From Verrucomicrobiales bacterium (lineage in GTDB: Bacteria > Verrucomicrobiota > Verrucomicrobiia > Verrucomicrobiales > SLCJ01), in contig JAGXGH010000027.1 of the NCBI GenBank assembly GCA_024636835.1, positions 1-64,000 of the forward strand: a stretch of DNA of 64,000 nucleotides, in the 5' to 3' direction. Under the pieces are notes generated by a model. That model ran no database searches. It saw nothing but the letters and a program-made list of their open reading frames with translations, and had not been told where the DNA came from. Position 1 is the stretch's first letter. Each line of letters starts with the position of its first letter. Positions 28,674 through 37,829 of this stretch are shown here, piece by piece. Both the position numbers and the translations under genes were made by a program.

Positions 28674-29487
28674 TACCAATATAGTGCAACGGGTGAAGCT
28701 CACGCTCGCCTATGATGGTGAACCTTTTCGTGGGTGGCAGTCCCAACCCGAAGGTAACGCCGTGCAGGATGCCGTCGAGTTAGCGATCAAGAACATCGTC
28801 GAAGAGCCGGTGCGCATTCATGGATCGGGGAGAACCGACGCCGGTGTGCATGCACTTGGGCAAGTAGCACATTTCGATCTACCCACGCCTAGCTCGCTTG
28901 ACGAAGAGGCATGGAGACGCGCATTGAATGCAAAGTTGCCGCGTCGGATTCGTGTTCTTCGGGCGCAGATTGTCGATACAGAATTTCACGCGCGGTATTC
29001 TGCGGTGGGGAAATACTATCGCTATCGTATTATCGAGTCGCCGGTGTTGCTGCCGCAAGATTACGCCAGGGCGTGGCATCAGCGCGGACCACTAGATCGT
29101 AGCATCATGACCGCCGTGTGCGGCGTTCTTCAGGGTGAGCACGACTTCTCCGCGTTTTGCGTGAACCGTGGCGACGGCACGGACCGCAAACCTGGTGACG
29201 GTGGCAACGTGCGCAACGTTCGGTCGATCCGACTCAGAGAACAGGAACTGCCCTGCGGCAGTGCGGAAATCACTATTCACGTTCATGGCAACGGCTTCCT
29301 CTACCGTATGGTGCGTATGCTGACCGGAACCATCGTGCGCTGTGGTCAGGGGAAAATGACCGTGTCAAAGGTGCAGGAATTGCTCGAACAAGCAAACGCC
29401 ACTAGCGTATCAGATGACTTTGAGAAAGCACCACTCTGCGCGCCCGCCGACGGCCTGACCTTGGTCGAAGTTGAATATCCTAACTGA
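28666..29487 (+). CDS. truA: tRNA pseudouridine synthase A
   Basis: 273 residues from ATG 28666, overlapping the ruvX stop by 8 bp. It makes pseudouridine at positions 38-40 of tRNA anticodon arms. Seen: LTLAYDGEPFRGWQSQP, the catalytic Asp in GSGRTDAGVHALGQVAHFD, FHARYSAVGKYYRYRI and the C-terminal GNGFLYRMVRMLTGTI. Three genes (guanylyltransferase, ruvX, truA) and a DUF2721 gene are packed in one direction. Confidence 0.95.
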   Translation: MTDTNIVQRVKLTLAYDGEPFRGWQSQPEGNAVQDAVELAIKNIVEEPVRIHGSGRTDAGVHALGQVAHFDLPTPSSLDEEAWRRALNAKLPRRIRVLRAQIVDTEFHARYSAVGKYYRYRIIESPVLLPQDYARAWHQRGPLDRSIMTAVCGVLQGEHDFSAFCVNRGDGTDRKPGDGGNVRNVRSIRLREQELPCGSAEITIHVHGNGFLYRMVRMLTGTIVRCGQGKMTVSKVQELLEQANATSVSDDFEKAPLCAPADGLTLVEVEYPN

Positions 29488-29497
29488 TCTATCCACT

Positions 29498-29899
29498 ATG
29501 GAACTCCAGATCTCCACACCTGCGCTGCTCTTCCCGGCAGTGAGTCTACTGTTTCTCTCGTATACCAATCGCTTCCTGCATCTCGCGGCATTGATTCGCC
29601 AGCTGCACGCAGCATGGATGAGCAATGGTGAGCCGCTCTTGCGCGCGCAGATAGAAAACCTGCGCAAGCGCATGGTGTTGATTCGTTGGATGCAACTCTT
29701 TGGTTCCTTGAGCCTCCTTCTCTGTGTCATCTCGATGGTTGCAGTGATGCTCGGCGGGCAGGTCGTTGGCTGGATTGGCTTTGGTGGTGCCCTTGTGTTG
29801 ATGGGAATTTCACTCGCGGCACTGACGCGTGAGGTATACATCTCCGACGGAGCATTGGCGATTTTGCTCAACGATATGGAGCACCAGAAAAAAGACTAG
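29498..29899 (+). CDS. DUF2721 family membrane protein
   Basis: 133 residues from ATG 29498. Three hydrophobic segments (about 9-22, 66-90, 94-112) with the DUF2721 pattern ISTPALLFPAVSLLFLSYTNR, RMVLIRWMQLF and a late ALTREVYISDGAL. Function of the family is unknown. It begins 10 bp after truA and its stop overlaps the converging lipase gene by four bases. Confidence 0.75.
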   Translation: MELQISTPALLFPAVSLLFLSYTNRFLHLAALIRQLHAAWMSNGEPLLRAQIENLRKRMVLIRWMQLFGSLSLLLCVISMVAVMLGGQVVGWIGFGGALVLMGISLAALTREVYISDGALAILLNDMEHQKKD

Positions 29900-30699
29900 T
29901 CTCGAGGCTCGGGTAGCGGTGTGGGGGGCTCGGTGGTGAAAGGTTCTTCACGTCTAAGCCGACGGAAAATATCTGCGAGGACGCGGTCATCGCGTGTCAC
30001 CGCGAGGTGCGGCGACTGATACCAACCGCGATCCACCCACCACGAAACTTCGCCTGGTGGCGCGGCGTTTTCCTGCCCGACCACCTGATCTCCAAGCATC
30101 ACGTAGGGGATAATTGGGTAGGGGTGATGCACCTTGGCCATCATCTTGATGAAAGCCGACCCTTCGTCCATGTCGGCAGCAAGTTCATTGATCGGTATTA
30201 GCCCACCACCCCATGCCGCGCCGCGATGGGGTGTCGCCATGGTGAACAAACGCGCGATGCGCAGTCGCTTGCCATCTCGCCTAGGTAATGACGCATAGCG
30301 CGCGATGAGCCCACCCATTGAATGCGCGATCACATCCACCTCGACTGTTTCGCTCGGGTCTGTCGATGGAAGCGCTGCTTCGATCTCTGCAATCAGGGTG
30401 TCGCGAGCGCTGTCGAAATCGCCCTCGGTAGCAAAGGATGTAGCGATGATCGGGTCTCCCTCCACCACATCATTCAGTGATGAGCGGATCGCCGTAGCTG
30501 CTATGCCGGGATCGAGATATCCGGAGAGCACGACGACAGGGCGCTGCAAGGTCTTTGGATTTGCGGTCATCTCGCTACGCGCGGATTTCGCTTCCCTCCG
30601 GGACACAGGGAATGATGGGTTGGTCACATTGGTCGTCCCGCAACTACACAGTGTAGCGGTGAGAAGTAATGAACCCCAATAGGCAAGACGAACCGACAT
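29896..30699 (-). CDS. Lipoprotein alpha/beta hydrolase, lipase-like
   Basis: 267 residues from ATG 30699. Signal with lipobox TLCSC (Cys18) predicts a lipoprotein. The body has VVVLSGYLDPG, nucleophile elbow VIAHSMGGLIARYA (about residue 146) and FTMATPHRGAAWGG, the same PGAP1-like pattern as the larger lipoprotein at 25045. The likely catalytic Asp/His are in WVDRGWYQSPHLAVTRDD. Substrate unknown; two such lipoproteins 4 kb apart may be paralogues with related jobs in the envelope. Confidence 0.8.
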   Translation of the reverse strand: MSVRLAYWGSLLLTATLCSCGTTNVTNPSFPVSRREAKSARSEMTANPKTLQRPVVVLSGYLDPGIAATAIRSSLNDVVEGDPIIATSFATEGDFDSARDTLIAEIEAALPSTDPSETVEVDVIAHSMGGLIARYASLPRRDGKRLRIARLFTMATPHRGAAWGGGLIPINELAADMDEGSAFIKMMAKVHHPYPIIPYVMLGDQVVGQENAAPPGEVSWWVDRGWYQSPHLAVTRDDRVLADIFRRLRREEPFTTEPPTPLPEPRD

Positions 30700-31291
30700 G
30701 ATGAAATGCTCCATCGTTTGGCCCGTCACGCCAAGGGGAAATTGTGGCGTCGCGGAATATGATATAGCCATATGGAGAGCCATCCTTCCAGGTGGCTGAA
30801 CGCATCTCGCCGTAGCTCACATCACTCCCGCATTGTCACCAATGCAGCTACAACAGCGAAATACTCTCATGAGTCGCACTCCTCGCGGAGCTTATCCCTT
30901 GTGTTTAATGGTTTGATTGAGGTTGACCTTCATCCATCCAGCAAAGACAACGGGGGAGAAAACATGCTATATGCGCAAACTAATCCCTTCACCGATCATC
31001 ACAGGGACAGCCGCCTTAAGCACCCATGCAAGCTCCGCACATGGAAGAGGAAAGTTTCGCTATTCCTTGGAATCGCGTCACGTTCTGTTGGTGATCCATT
31101 CCGCACACGCGCTAGCTCTTTTTGTGCTCCAGACCCGTCGCGAATGTTCATGACTCTTAATCAAGCATATTTAACCACCTCGTTAATAAATAAAGCAGCT
31201 ATATGAATTCACGGACGAGTGATACGCGTCCTCCAGGGCATCTAGATCATGACCGAGACGGTCATGCCACCTTGCAGCTATGAATACGGCA
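30700..31291. other. Intergenic stretch, no reliable gene
   Basis: About 590 bp upstream of the lipase gene. A plus-strand frame starting at ATG 30964 after GGGGGAG gives 80 residues with no recognisable family; an overlapping frame looks like a weak signal peptide. Composition is more AT-rich than its neighbours. I call no gene here. Confidence 0.4.
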
Positions 31292-31332
31292 CAAAAAAAT
31301 CCCGTCGCGCCTTGGGATGGACGCGACGGGAT
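31292..31332 (-). terminator. Intrinsic terminator of frr
   Basis: Stem ATCCCGTCGCG/CGCGACGGGAT (31299-31309 with 31322-31332) followed on the minus strand by seven T. It lies about 20 bp after the frr stop. Confidence 0.92.
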
Positions 31333-31353
31333 GAGAATATTTAAACGCCGAGC

Positions 31354-31944
31354 TTAGACAGTCAGGATTTCCTCTTCCTTGCGCGCGACGTGGTCGTCGA
31401 TCTCTTTAACGTGCTTGTCAGTGAGAGTTTGAATTTCACTCTCCATGTCGTGACGCTCGTCTTCGCTGATGACTTTGTCTTTCTCGAGCGACTTGGCAGA
31501 ATCGATCGCATCGCGGCGGGCGGCACGGACGCGGACGCGTGCGTCCTCGGCCTTGCCTTTAACGATTTTTGCCAACTCCTTACGGCGCTCACCGGTAAGC
31601 TCGGGCACGGGTAGGCGGACGATTTTCCCATCGCGTGACGGATTGATTCCGAGGTTGGACTCGCGGATGGCACGTTCGATGTCGGGAATGGTCGATGGAT
31701 CGAATGGTGAAATGTTAATGGTGCGGTTGTCGGGTGTGGAGATCGTCGCGAGTCCCTTGAGGCTCATGCTCGACCCGTAGGCAGTAACATGAACATTGAG
31801 GTTCTCGACGAGTTGTGGCGATGCCTTGCCAGTGCGGATACCTGCGAACTCATGAATCATGAATTCGACGCTCTTGATCATGGCTTCTTCTGCGGACTTG
31901 GTGACTTGGTCGGGTGTCATGGTGGGGATATTGTCGATGGACAA
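31354..31944 (-). CDS. frr: Ribosome recycling factor
   Basis: 196 residues (or 188 from ATG 31920, MTPDQV). It splits post-termination ribosomes together with EF-G. The family pattern is clear: FAGIRTGKASPQLVENLNV, ISPFDPSTIPDIERAI, SNLGINPSRDGKIVRLPVPELTGERR in pieces, and a long C-terminal helical hairpin ending HVARKEEEILTV. pyrH lies 253 bp upstream in the same direction, the common pyrH-frr order. Confidence 0.96.
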   Translation of the reverse strand: MSIDNIPTMTPDQVTKSAEEAMIKSVEFMIHEFAGIRTGKASPQLVENLNVHVTAYGSSMSLKGLATISTPDNRTINISPFDPSTIPDIERAIRESNLGINPSRDGKIVRLPVPELTGERRKELAKIVKGKAEDARVRVRAARRDAIDSAKSLEKDKVISEDERHDMESEIQTLTDKHVKEIDDHVARKEEEILTV

Positions 31945-32197
31945 TAGTCAATGGTCAAGAGGGATTGGGCGTCGCGTATAAAGGCTTTGCCCCACGCGAT
32001 TGGGTGGCGTTGAAGGCAAGTTACCGACGGCTGAAAGTCGTCCCTCCCAGCGGCGCGCCTTGTTCACCGCTTGCGCCCAATGCCTATTGACCATTGCCTA
32101 ATGACAGTGAAGGCGGCGGCGGATTCGATTATATCATTGATGTGGCGAACAACCACTCCCCACCAGCATCACCATTGCCTTCACCCCAGCCTTCACT

Positions 32198-32944
32198 TCA
32201 CCCGTTACTCACGAGCGTGCCGAGTTCCTCCCCCATCAGGGCTTTCTTGAGGTTGCCGGGCACGTTCATGTCGAACACAATAATCGGCTTGTTGTTGTCC
32301 ATGCAGAGACTGAAAGCGGTGCTGTCCATCACCTTGAGGCGACGGGATAGTGCGTCGTGGAAGGTGAGGCTCTCGAAGCGCACGGCGTCCGGGTTTTTCT
32401 TCGGATCGGAGTCGTAAACACCATCGACATTGGTGGCCTTGAGGATGACGTCAGCGTTCACTTCACTCGCGCGCAGCGCGGCCGTGGTGTCTGTGGAGAA
32501 AAACGGGTTACCGGTTCCCGCTCCGAAAATGACCACGCGGCCCTTTTGAAGGTGGCGCATCGCAACGCGGCGAATAAACGGCTCGGCAACGTTCTTCATC
32601 TCGATGGCGGTTTGCACGCGGGCGGGGACACCCATGGCCTCGAGCATGCTCTGCAGGGCGAGCGAATTCATCACCGTGGCAAGCATTCCCATATAATCAG
32701 CGGTCGCGCGCTCCATCCCGCGGTTGCTGGCACTGATGCCGCGCCAGAAGTTGCCACCTCCAACGACGATGGCGATCTCGATGCCTTCCTTTTGCGCTTC
32801 GGCGATCTGCTTGGCCATCTGACCAACAATCTCAGGTGAGATATTGTCTTGGCTGCCTTCTTCACGAAGTGCTTCACCGCTGAGTTTCAGGACAACACGC
32901 CGCGACTTGCGTCTGGCACCGGTGGATTCATTCGCTTCGGTCAT
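32198..32944 (-). CDS. pyrH: UMP kinase
   Basis: 248 residues from ATG 32944; a start at 32968 would add eight residues. It phosphorylates UMP to UDP. Seen: [25 protein letters not shown], the [18 protein letters not shown] helix, [34 protein letters not shown] and the C-terminal [11 protein letters not shown]. Bacterial PyrH is hexameric and GTP-activated. It is followed by frr on the same strand. Confidence 0.96.
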   Translation of the reverse strand: MTEANESTGARRKSRRVVLKLSGEALREEGSQDNISPEIVGQMAKQIAEAQKEGIEIAIVVGGGNFWRGISASNRGMERATADYMGMLATVMNSLALQSMLEAMGVPARVQTAIEMKNVAEPFIRRVAMRHLQKGRVVIFGAGTGNPFFSTDTTAALRASEVNADVILKATNVDGVYDSDPKKNPDAVRFESLTFHDALSRRLKVMDSTAFSLCMDNNKPIIVFDMNVPGNLKKALMGEELGTLVSNG

Positions 32945-33178
32945 TAAAGCCTTAGAAAACACGGGCAAGCACTCTTTGCAAAGGGAAATAATGCACTAGC
33001 GAATGTTTGCTGTCGTGTTTGATACATTTATCCATCATTTCTCACCACACGTGACTTGCTCATACGTGTGGGTTTTGATACCAAATTCAGGTAATGATCT
33101 GACGCGATCGATTGTTGGTTTGGTTACCCGTGAGTCACCTGTGCGCGGAGAAAGGTCAGCTTTTTATTCAAAACCGCT

Positions 33179-33742
33179 ATGAGACATAGAAGCATGTGGA
33201 AATTCTTAATTTGGGTCTTTTTTGCGGGGTCTGCTATGGCGGGCACGTGGAAGGAATATCAGTGTGAACTGCCCGAAGATAGCTATATGGATGGTGATTC
33301 GTTTCAAGGAACGGCGGCCACTGGATACACTTATGTGTGGAGGCTCTACGGTGTCGATTGCCCGGAATCCGATGACCGACAGCCAGACCGCGTGAAAGCC
33401 CAGGCAGAGCATTTTGGCATCGATGAAAAGGCGGTGCTCAAGTGGGGAAAGAAGGCCGGTGACTTCACCAGAAAGGCACTTTCCAAGGGATTTACCGTGC
33501 ATACGAAAAAGGAGAAGGCGCGCGGCGCGAGCAAGAAACAGCGCTATTACGCGATCGTGATGATTGGCGAAAAGAACCTGGCAGAAATGCTTGTCGAAGA
33601 GGGCTACGCCAGAGCCTACGGCATGCCAGTGGAATCACCCCTAGAGCGCAACGTAGACAAGGAGCGGTTTATGCGATTGCTGGAACGCGCCGAACGAAAA
33701 GCCAAGCGCGATAAGAAAGGGATCTGGGCGGTGGGGAAATAG
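33179..33742 (+). CDS. Secreted thermonuclease-family (SNase-like) protein
   Basis: 187 residues. N-terminal signal peptide (about 1-21, AMA). SNase fold: WRLYGVDCPESDD carries the Arg and Asp of the calcium site and the loop typical of the family, LSKGFTVHTKKEKARG the second Arg region, MLVEEGYARAYG the third motif, and AKRDKKGIWAVGK the C-terminal Trp motif. Probably a periplasmic or secreted nuclease for DNA/RNA scavenging. An alternative start at 33194 (MWKF) would leave a tighter signal peptide. Confidence 0.85.
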   Translation: MRHRSMWKFLIWVFFAGSAMAGTWKEYQCELPEDSYMDGDSFQGTAATGYTYVWRLYGVDCPESDDRQPDRVKAQAEHFGIDEKAVLKWGKKAGDFTRKALSKGFTVHTKKEKARGASKKQRYYAIVMIGEKNLAEMLVEEGYARAYGMPVESPLERNVDKERFMRLLERAERKAKRDKKGIWAVGK

Positions 33743-33767
33743 AGAATGGAGATTGGAGAATAGGCTT

Positions 33768-33784
33768 GGGGGCAGGATGCCCCC
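33768..33784. repeat. Small GC hairpin
   Basis: GGGGGCA and TGCCCCC around three bases, 25 bp after the nuclease stop, in a stretch without genes. Similar in style to the hairpin at 26664. Confidence 0.4.
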
Positions 33785-33868
33785 GCTACGGGTGGCATGT
33801 ATGTGCGCCGTTGCGCCCGCGCGTTCTGACTGCGCCTGACCTCTGACCCCTGTTTCCTGACTCCTGAA

Positions 33869-34201
33869 TCACGGCTTACCGAGTGCAAACTTCGCAGCAC
33901 TTGGCAAGGGGAACGCCGCCCCGATGACGAAATCGTCGATCAAATTGTTCAGCCACACGCGCGAGCAACTCGCTGCATCGATCACTAAGTGTAGGCGATC
34001 ATCTTCTTCGGCGAGGTGGTAGGCGCTAATGATGATATCGATGGGTTCGTTTTCGCCGGTGAGCAGGATCTGGGCGGTCACAGTTTTCTCCTTACTGTTG
34101 ATGCTAAATGCAGTCAGTTCGCCGTAGCGGGAGATTTTCGCGCCGATACCGCGCTTGGCGAGTCCGGCCGTGAACGAGTCTTTTAATGATTGAAGCGCCA
34201 T
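33869..34201 (-). CDS. Hypothetical protein
   Basis: 110 residues from ATG 34201. Short cytoplasmic protein without signal or membrane segment. Alternating strands are suggested (TAFSINSKEKTVTAQILL, IDIIISAYHLAEEDDRLHLVID), and the C-terminal half has SRVWLNNLIDDFVIG. No family recognised. It is divergent from the DUF2237 gene at 34224 with only 22 bp between starts. The coding call rests on frame length and codon pattern. Confidence 0.6.
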   Translation of the reverse strand: MALQSLKDSFTAGLAKRGIGAKISRYGELTAFSINSKEKTVTAQILLTGENEPIDIIISAYHLAEEDDRLHLVIDAASCSRVWLNNLIDDFVIGAAFPLPSAAKFALGKP

Positions 34202-34223
34202 AGCTAAGAGTAGAGTGTAAGGT

Positions 34224-34607
34224 ATGAGTAAGGATGACCAGCGTAATTTGAGTGTGACTGGCGAGCAACTGGAACCGTGCAGCGTCGACCCGATCACGGG
34301 GTTTTACCGCACTGGATCTTGCGCGTCGGGTCCAGAAGACGCTGGATGCCACGCGGTCTGCTCGATCTTGACCACGGAGTTCCTCGAATATTCGAAGCTG
34401 CGCGGCAACGATCTCTCCACGCCGCGTCCTGAATTTCATTTTCCCGGGTTGAAACCTGGTGACCGCTGGTGTGTTTGTGCCGCGCGATGGTATGAGGCCT
34501 GGCAGGCGGGTGTCGCCCCCTCGGTCGTCCTGGAGTCAACCCATCATCGTGCGCTCGAGCATATCCCGAAATCCGTTCTCGAAGAACACGCGCACATCGA
34601 ATGTTAG
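34224..34607 (+). CDS. DUF2237 family protein
   Basis: 127 residues, the full family length. DUF2237 landmarks are LEPCSVDPITGFYRTGSC, GCHAVCSILTTEFLEYSK, GNDLSTPRPEFHFPGLKPGD (in parts) and RWCVCAARWYEAWQAG. Conserved cysteines (PC, GC-x3-C, WC-x-C) suggest a metal or redox role, but the function is not established. It precedes trxA by 108 bp on the same strand. Confidence 0.88.
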   Translation: MSKDDQRNLSVTGEQLEPCSVDPITGFYRTGSCASGPEDAGCHAVCSILTTEFLEYSKLRGNDLSTPRPEFHFPGLKPGDRWCVCAARWYEAWQAGVAPSVVLESTHHRALEHIPKSVLEEHAHIEC

Positions 34608-34715
34608 CCGATGCAATAATTCGCTCCTCTTCTGGAGTTGCGAGCGTATTGATGGAAAGGTTTGGAACTTGCTGCGCTTGACGTATTCGCAGTTTCGAAC
34701 CAATCTTTAATTATT

Positions 34716-35048
34716 ATGTCCAACGAACACACAATTAACGGAACAGAAGCCAACTTCGCTTCTGAAGTGGAACAGTCAGACGTCCCAGTCCTCGTCGATT
34801 TCTGGGCGGAGTGGTGCGGCCCTTGTAAGATGATCTCCCCGCTCCTCGACCAACTCGCCACCGAAACCGCAGGCAAGGCCAAGGTCGTCAAGGTCAACGT
34901 CGATGAAAACCGTGCACTCGCCGGCAAGTATGGCGTCACCTCCATCCCGATGCTCTTGTTCTTCAAGGATGGCGAAGTGAAAGACACCGTCGTCGGTGCA
35001 GGCACGCCGAAGGAAGCGCTTCAGCAAAAACTTGAGGCGCTCGCGTAA
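34716..35048 (+). CDS. trxA: Thioredoxin
   Basis: 110 residues from ATG 34716. Active site WCGPC in VDFWAEWCGPCKMISP (about residue 35) and the cis-Pro loop in VTSIPMLLFFKDGE mark a standard cytoplasmic thioredoxin that reduces protein disulfides. An intrinsic terminator follows 25 bp after the stop. An upstream in-frame extension to 34662 lacks homology and is not used. Confidence 0.96.
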   Translation: MSNEHTINGTEANFASEVEQSDVPVLVDFWAEWCGPCKMISPLLDQLATETAGKAKVVKVNVDENRALAGKYGVTSIPMLLFFKDGEVKDTVVGAGTPKEALQQKLEALA

Positions 35049-35072
35049 GGTTTCGACAAAACATTCAACCTG

Positions 35073-35106
35073 ACCCGCCTCCGACTTTCGGACGGCGGGT
35101 TTTTTT
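35073..35106 (+). terminator. Intrinsic terminator of trxA
   Basis: Stem ACCCGCC-CCGA/CGG-GGCGGGT with a short loop, followed by seven T (35100-35106). Confidence 0.92.
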
Positions 35107-35192
35107 GCAGCAAGCAAAGCGCCGATACCAAAATCGAGAACTTCCGTTCGATTCCTATCGGCATGGCTCTTGGAATTTGATAAAAAGACCTT

Positions 35193-35642
35193 ATGAAGAC
35201 GATTGTAGCAGCTCTCGATTTCTCTGACGTCACCCCAAAGGTGTTACACATGGCGAAGGTTCAAGCGGAGGCATTTGGTGCTTCCTTACATCTAGTGCAC
35301 TCCGTGGATCCAGGCCCATCTTATGAAATCTACGGATTCTCGCCGACGGAAATGCCCACCAACCCATGGCTCGACAAGGCGCTGGAAACCGCCAAGGCCC
35401 GCCTGGAAAATGAAGTTCCATCATTAGGACTGAGCGAAGGAATGGTCACTACCCACTGCATCTCGGCGATGCCGGTGGATGGCATCATGAGGGTCGCAGC
35501 CGAGGTGAACGCAGACCTCATCGTGGTGGGTTCACACGGCCACAATATCCTCGGCTCCTTGCTGATGGGAAGTTGCGCACAAGGCATTGTCAGACGCGCG
35601 GAATACCCATCGCTGATCGTTCCCACAGGGAAGAAGTCGTAG
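35193..35642 (+). CDS. Universal stress protein A family protein
   Basis: 149 residues, single UspA domain. VAALDFSDVTPKVLHMAKV gives the first strand and helix, and the ATP-binding G-2x-G-9x-G-S/T motif appears as VGSHGHNILGSLLMGSCAQG (about residue 109) followed by VRRAEYPSLIVPT. Family members bind ATP and help survive stress; the exact role is unknown. The next gene begins 2 bp after its stop. Confidence 0.9.
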   Translation: MKTIVAALDFSDVTPKVLHMAKVQAEAFGASLHLVHSVDPGPSYEIYGFSPTEMPTNPWLDKALETAKARLENEVPSLGLSEGMVTTHCISAMPVDGIMRVAAEVNADLIVVGSHGHNILGSLLMGSCAQGIVRRAEYPSLIVPTGKKS

Positions 35643-35644
35643 CG

Positions 35645-36376
35645 ATGGCATTATGGCCCAAAGTGCTTCTTGGGGTTGCTGCGCTAACGGCAATCAGCGC
35701 TGCCGCGTGGACGTTTCACTCACGTGGAATTTTCCGCTATCTGAAGTCCGAGGAAGCACGCCGCGCGGATTCACAGCGAGGAATCGAGGCCGGTCGCGAA
35801 TCCGCCCCGAACGAACTCACCCGCGTGGATGCAACGCTGGGCGACCCTATGTTCATCCGCATCTTTAAAGAGAGTTCGGAGTTCGAACTCTGGGTGCAAC
35901 CCGGGGGTGTTGGAGAATTCATGCTCGCCCGCCAATGGCCTGTCGCACGCTGGTCGGGGACACTTGGACCGAAACTCAAAGAGGGCGATGGTCAGGCACC
36001 GGAAGGTTTCTACTATACCAATAGTGGTAGCCTGAACCCCAATTCCAGCTATCACCTGTCTTTCAATATCAACTACCCGAACGCTGATGACCGCACTCTG
36101 GGACGAACGGGAAGTTTCATCATGGTGCATGGCGGCAGAGCGTCCATCGGGTGCTTCGCGATGACAGATCCAGTGATCGAAGTGATCTATGCGTCGGTCG
36201 AGGCAGCGCTAGCGAATGGTCAGGACCGCGTGCCCATCCACGTCTTTCCGTTTCGCATGACGCCGGAGAGGGTTGCGCAAATAGTTGACGACCTCCCGTG
36301 GAAGACGTTTTGGCTTGAGGAACTACGGCCGGAATACCAGCGCTTCGAGACGACGCGACGCTTATCCACCGAATAG
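35645..36376 (+). CDS. L,D-transpeptidase (YafK-type YkuD domain)
   Basis: 243 residues from ATG 35645, 2 bp after the uspA stop. A hydrophobic N-terminal segment (about 5-23) acts as signal or anchor. The YkuD catalytic motif is seen as HGGRASIGCFAMTD (about residue 160, HG...S-x-GC) with Cys nucleophile. YafK/DpaA-type members cut the bond between Braun lipoprotein or peptidoglycan partners in the periplasm. The preceding YPNADDRTLGRTGS loop matches that subgroup. Its 3' end is echoed 49 bp downstream. Confidence 0.85.
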   Translation: MALWPKVLLGVAALTAISAAAWTFHSRGIFRYLKSEEARRADSQRGIEAGRESAPNELTRVDATLGDPMFIRIFKESSEFELWVQPGGVGEFMLARQWPVARWSGTLGPKLKEGDGQAPEGFYYTNSGSLNPNSSYHLSFNINYPNADDRTLGRTGSFIMVHGGRASIGCFAMTDPVIEVIYASVEAALANGQDRVPIHVFPFRMTPERVAQIVDDLPWKTFWLEELRPEYQRFETTRRLSTE

Positions 36377-36456
36377 CCATCCATTTCGCCGATACCGTAG
36401 CCGAATTGGTGACAATTTGGCGCGAGCGATGCCTATCCGCCGAATAGCCATCCATT
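36363..36456. repeat. 23-bp direct repeat at convergent gene ends
   Basis: 36363-36385 and 36434-36456 are identical except one base (TATCC-CCGAATAGCCATCC core). The right copy is the 3' end of the nuclease gene on the minus strand; the left copy spans the end of the L,D-transpeptidase gene. Confidence 0.75.
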
Positions 36457-37623
36457 GCCCTCCGTGCTGCGCGACTCCGGCGGATCTTGTTCGGAGTCGT
36501 CAGCAAGTGCAGTCTTAGCCTCTTCAGGGGTTTCTACCGCTGGAGCAGGTTCCGGCTCGGATGCCGATGGGGAATCGCCAGCCGCTGGCCTTGGGATGCT
36601 CTCCAATGGCTCCACCAGATGACCCGGCAAAGGGAACACGCGATCGTAAATCCCCGGCGCTATTTGTGGCGTCGCGGCATAACCGGCAAACATCATTTCC
36701 AGCTTGGCATCGATGTTATCCACGTGGTGAAGCGCGATGGCCTCCGGCGTGCGGGGCAACACGGGCGAGCCGAACTCATGCGAGCCGTGGTGCGATCCTA
36801 TCAAGTGCAGAAGATGAAGGCGCACGTCCTCGTTGGAGGGAGAAATCCCCTTCCAGGCCTCGGCTTCCTCCGACTCCATCAGACCGCGCCAGATCTTGTT
36901 CACCACCTCCAAGCCGATAGGAATGTGACCAAGCAGCTCGCCGCTGAGAGAAAACGGCATGGAGAACCCCGCCTCCGGAAACGAGTTCTCCCACAGCTTC
37001 CCGCAGTCGTGAAAAAGCACGCCCACCAGCAGCAGGTCGCGGTTGAGTCGAGGATAGGCATCGCAAACCTTGTCCGCCGTGCGCATCATTTGGGCAACGT
37101 GTTCCACCAACCCACCGCGACGCGCATGATGGTTTTTCCGTGCCGCGGCAGTGCGACGAAAGCGATCACCATAGTCTGCAATGAAGCGCTGAGCCATGGC
37201 GTTTAACCGTGGGTCGACGACCTCTTTCATGAACGCGATGATCTCCTGCCAGTCCTCGTCTTGCTTGATTTTTAAATCACCGGTGCCGGCGAGCAGGGTT
37301 TCAATCGCAGCGCGATCGAGCTCGTGGATTGTCCAGTCCTTGCATTCCACTCCATATTGTGATGTCGACCACTCACCGGTAACCACCACGAAGTCGTCTG
37401 GCGCAAGTTTTTCCGCCGCCACAAACCCGGCGGTGTCCTGCCATGCCTTCAGCGTCACAGCACCGGCCGCATCGCGCAGGGTGTATTCATAATAGGGTTT
37501 ACCGGTTTTGGTCTGCTTTTGCTGGATCGACTCGATCTGCGCGTGAACCTTTGCATAAAGAGCTTCCGACGCACACTGCGTCTTGATGTCGGGAATGGTG
37601 AGTGGATCTTGCGCCTTGGTCAT
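36433..37623 (-). CDS. OB-fold/HD-domain nuclease (YhaM-like 3'-5' exoribonuclease)
   Basis: 396 residues from ATG 37623. The N-terminal OB-fold (about 20-100: YYEYTLRDAAGAVTLKAW) precedes an HD domain with HHARRGGLVEHVAQMM (about residue 160), LVGVLFHDCGK (the HD pair) and a later HHGSHEFGSPVLPRTPEA with HHVDNIDAKL. This order matches the YhaM/CBF1 group of 3'-5' exonucleases. The last 60 residues are a Pro/Glu-rich low-complexity tail. It is convergent with the L,D-transpeptidase gene. Confidence 0.82.
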   Translation of the reverse strand: MTKAQDPLTIPDIKTQCASEALYAKVHAQIESIQQKQTKTGKPYYEYTLRDAAGAVTLKAWQDTAGFVAAEKLAPDDFVVVTGEWSTSQYGVECKDWTIHELDRAAIETLLAGTGDLKIKQDEDWQEIIAFMKEVVDPRLNAMAQRFIADYGDRFRRTAAARKNHHARRGGLVEHVAQMMRTADKVCDAYPRLNRDLLLVGVLFHDCGKLWENSFPEAGFSMPFSLSGELLGHIPIGLEVVNKIWRGLMESEEAEAWKGISPSNEDVRLHLLHLIGSHHGSHEFGSPVLPRTPEAIALHHVDNIDAKLEMMFAGYAATPQIAPGIYDRVFPLPGHLVEPLESIPRPAAGDSPSASEPEPAPAVETPEEAKTALADDSEQDPPESRSTEGNGWLFGG

Positions 37624-37737
37624 TATCGATATCTCACGGCATTGTAGCGGTTCAATCAACCGCGAAACAACAGAACTTCCACTTTACAATCGCTTTGCGA
37701 TGGGTATTTTTCTGCCCGCCGATCGATTGGTGGTAAC

Positions 37738-37829
37738 GGAGGGATGGCTGAGTCCGGTTTAAGGCACACGATTCGAAATCGTGCGATGGGTTAAACTATC
37801 CGAGGGTTCGAATCCCTCTCCCTCCGCCA
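37738..37829 (+). tRNA. tRNA-Ser(CGA)
   Basis: Acceptor GGAGGGA pairs with TCCCTCC near the 3' end, followed by discriminator G and an encoded CCA. The anticodon stem CACGA/TCGTG holds the loop TTCGAAA with anticodon CGA (37774-37776); a long variable arm (GCGATGGGTT...ATC) is typical of tRNA-Ser, and the T-arm is GAGGG-TTCGAAT-CCCTC. The 3' part (from 37802) is the attachment site of the integrated element. Confidence 0.95.

Noticed and set aside
30772-31206. A 144-codon plus-strand frame
   Set aside because: No homology, overlaps other open frames, and the composition is intergenic; not called.
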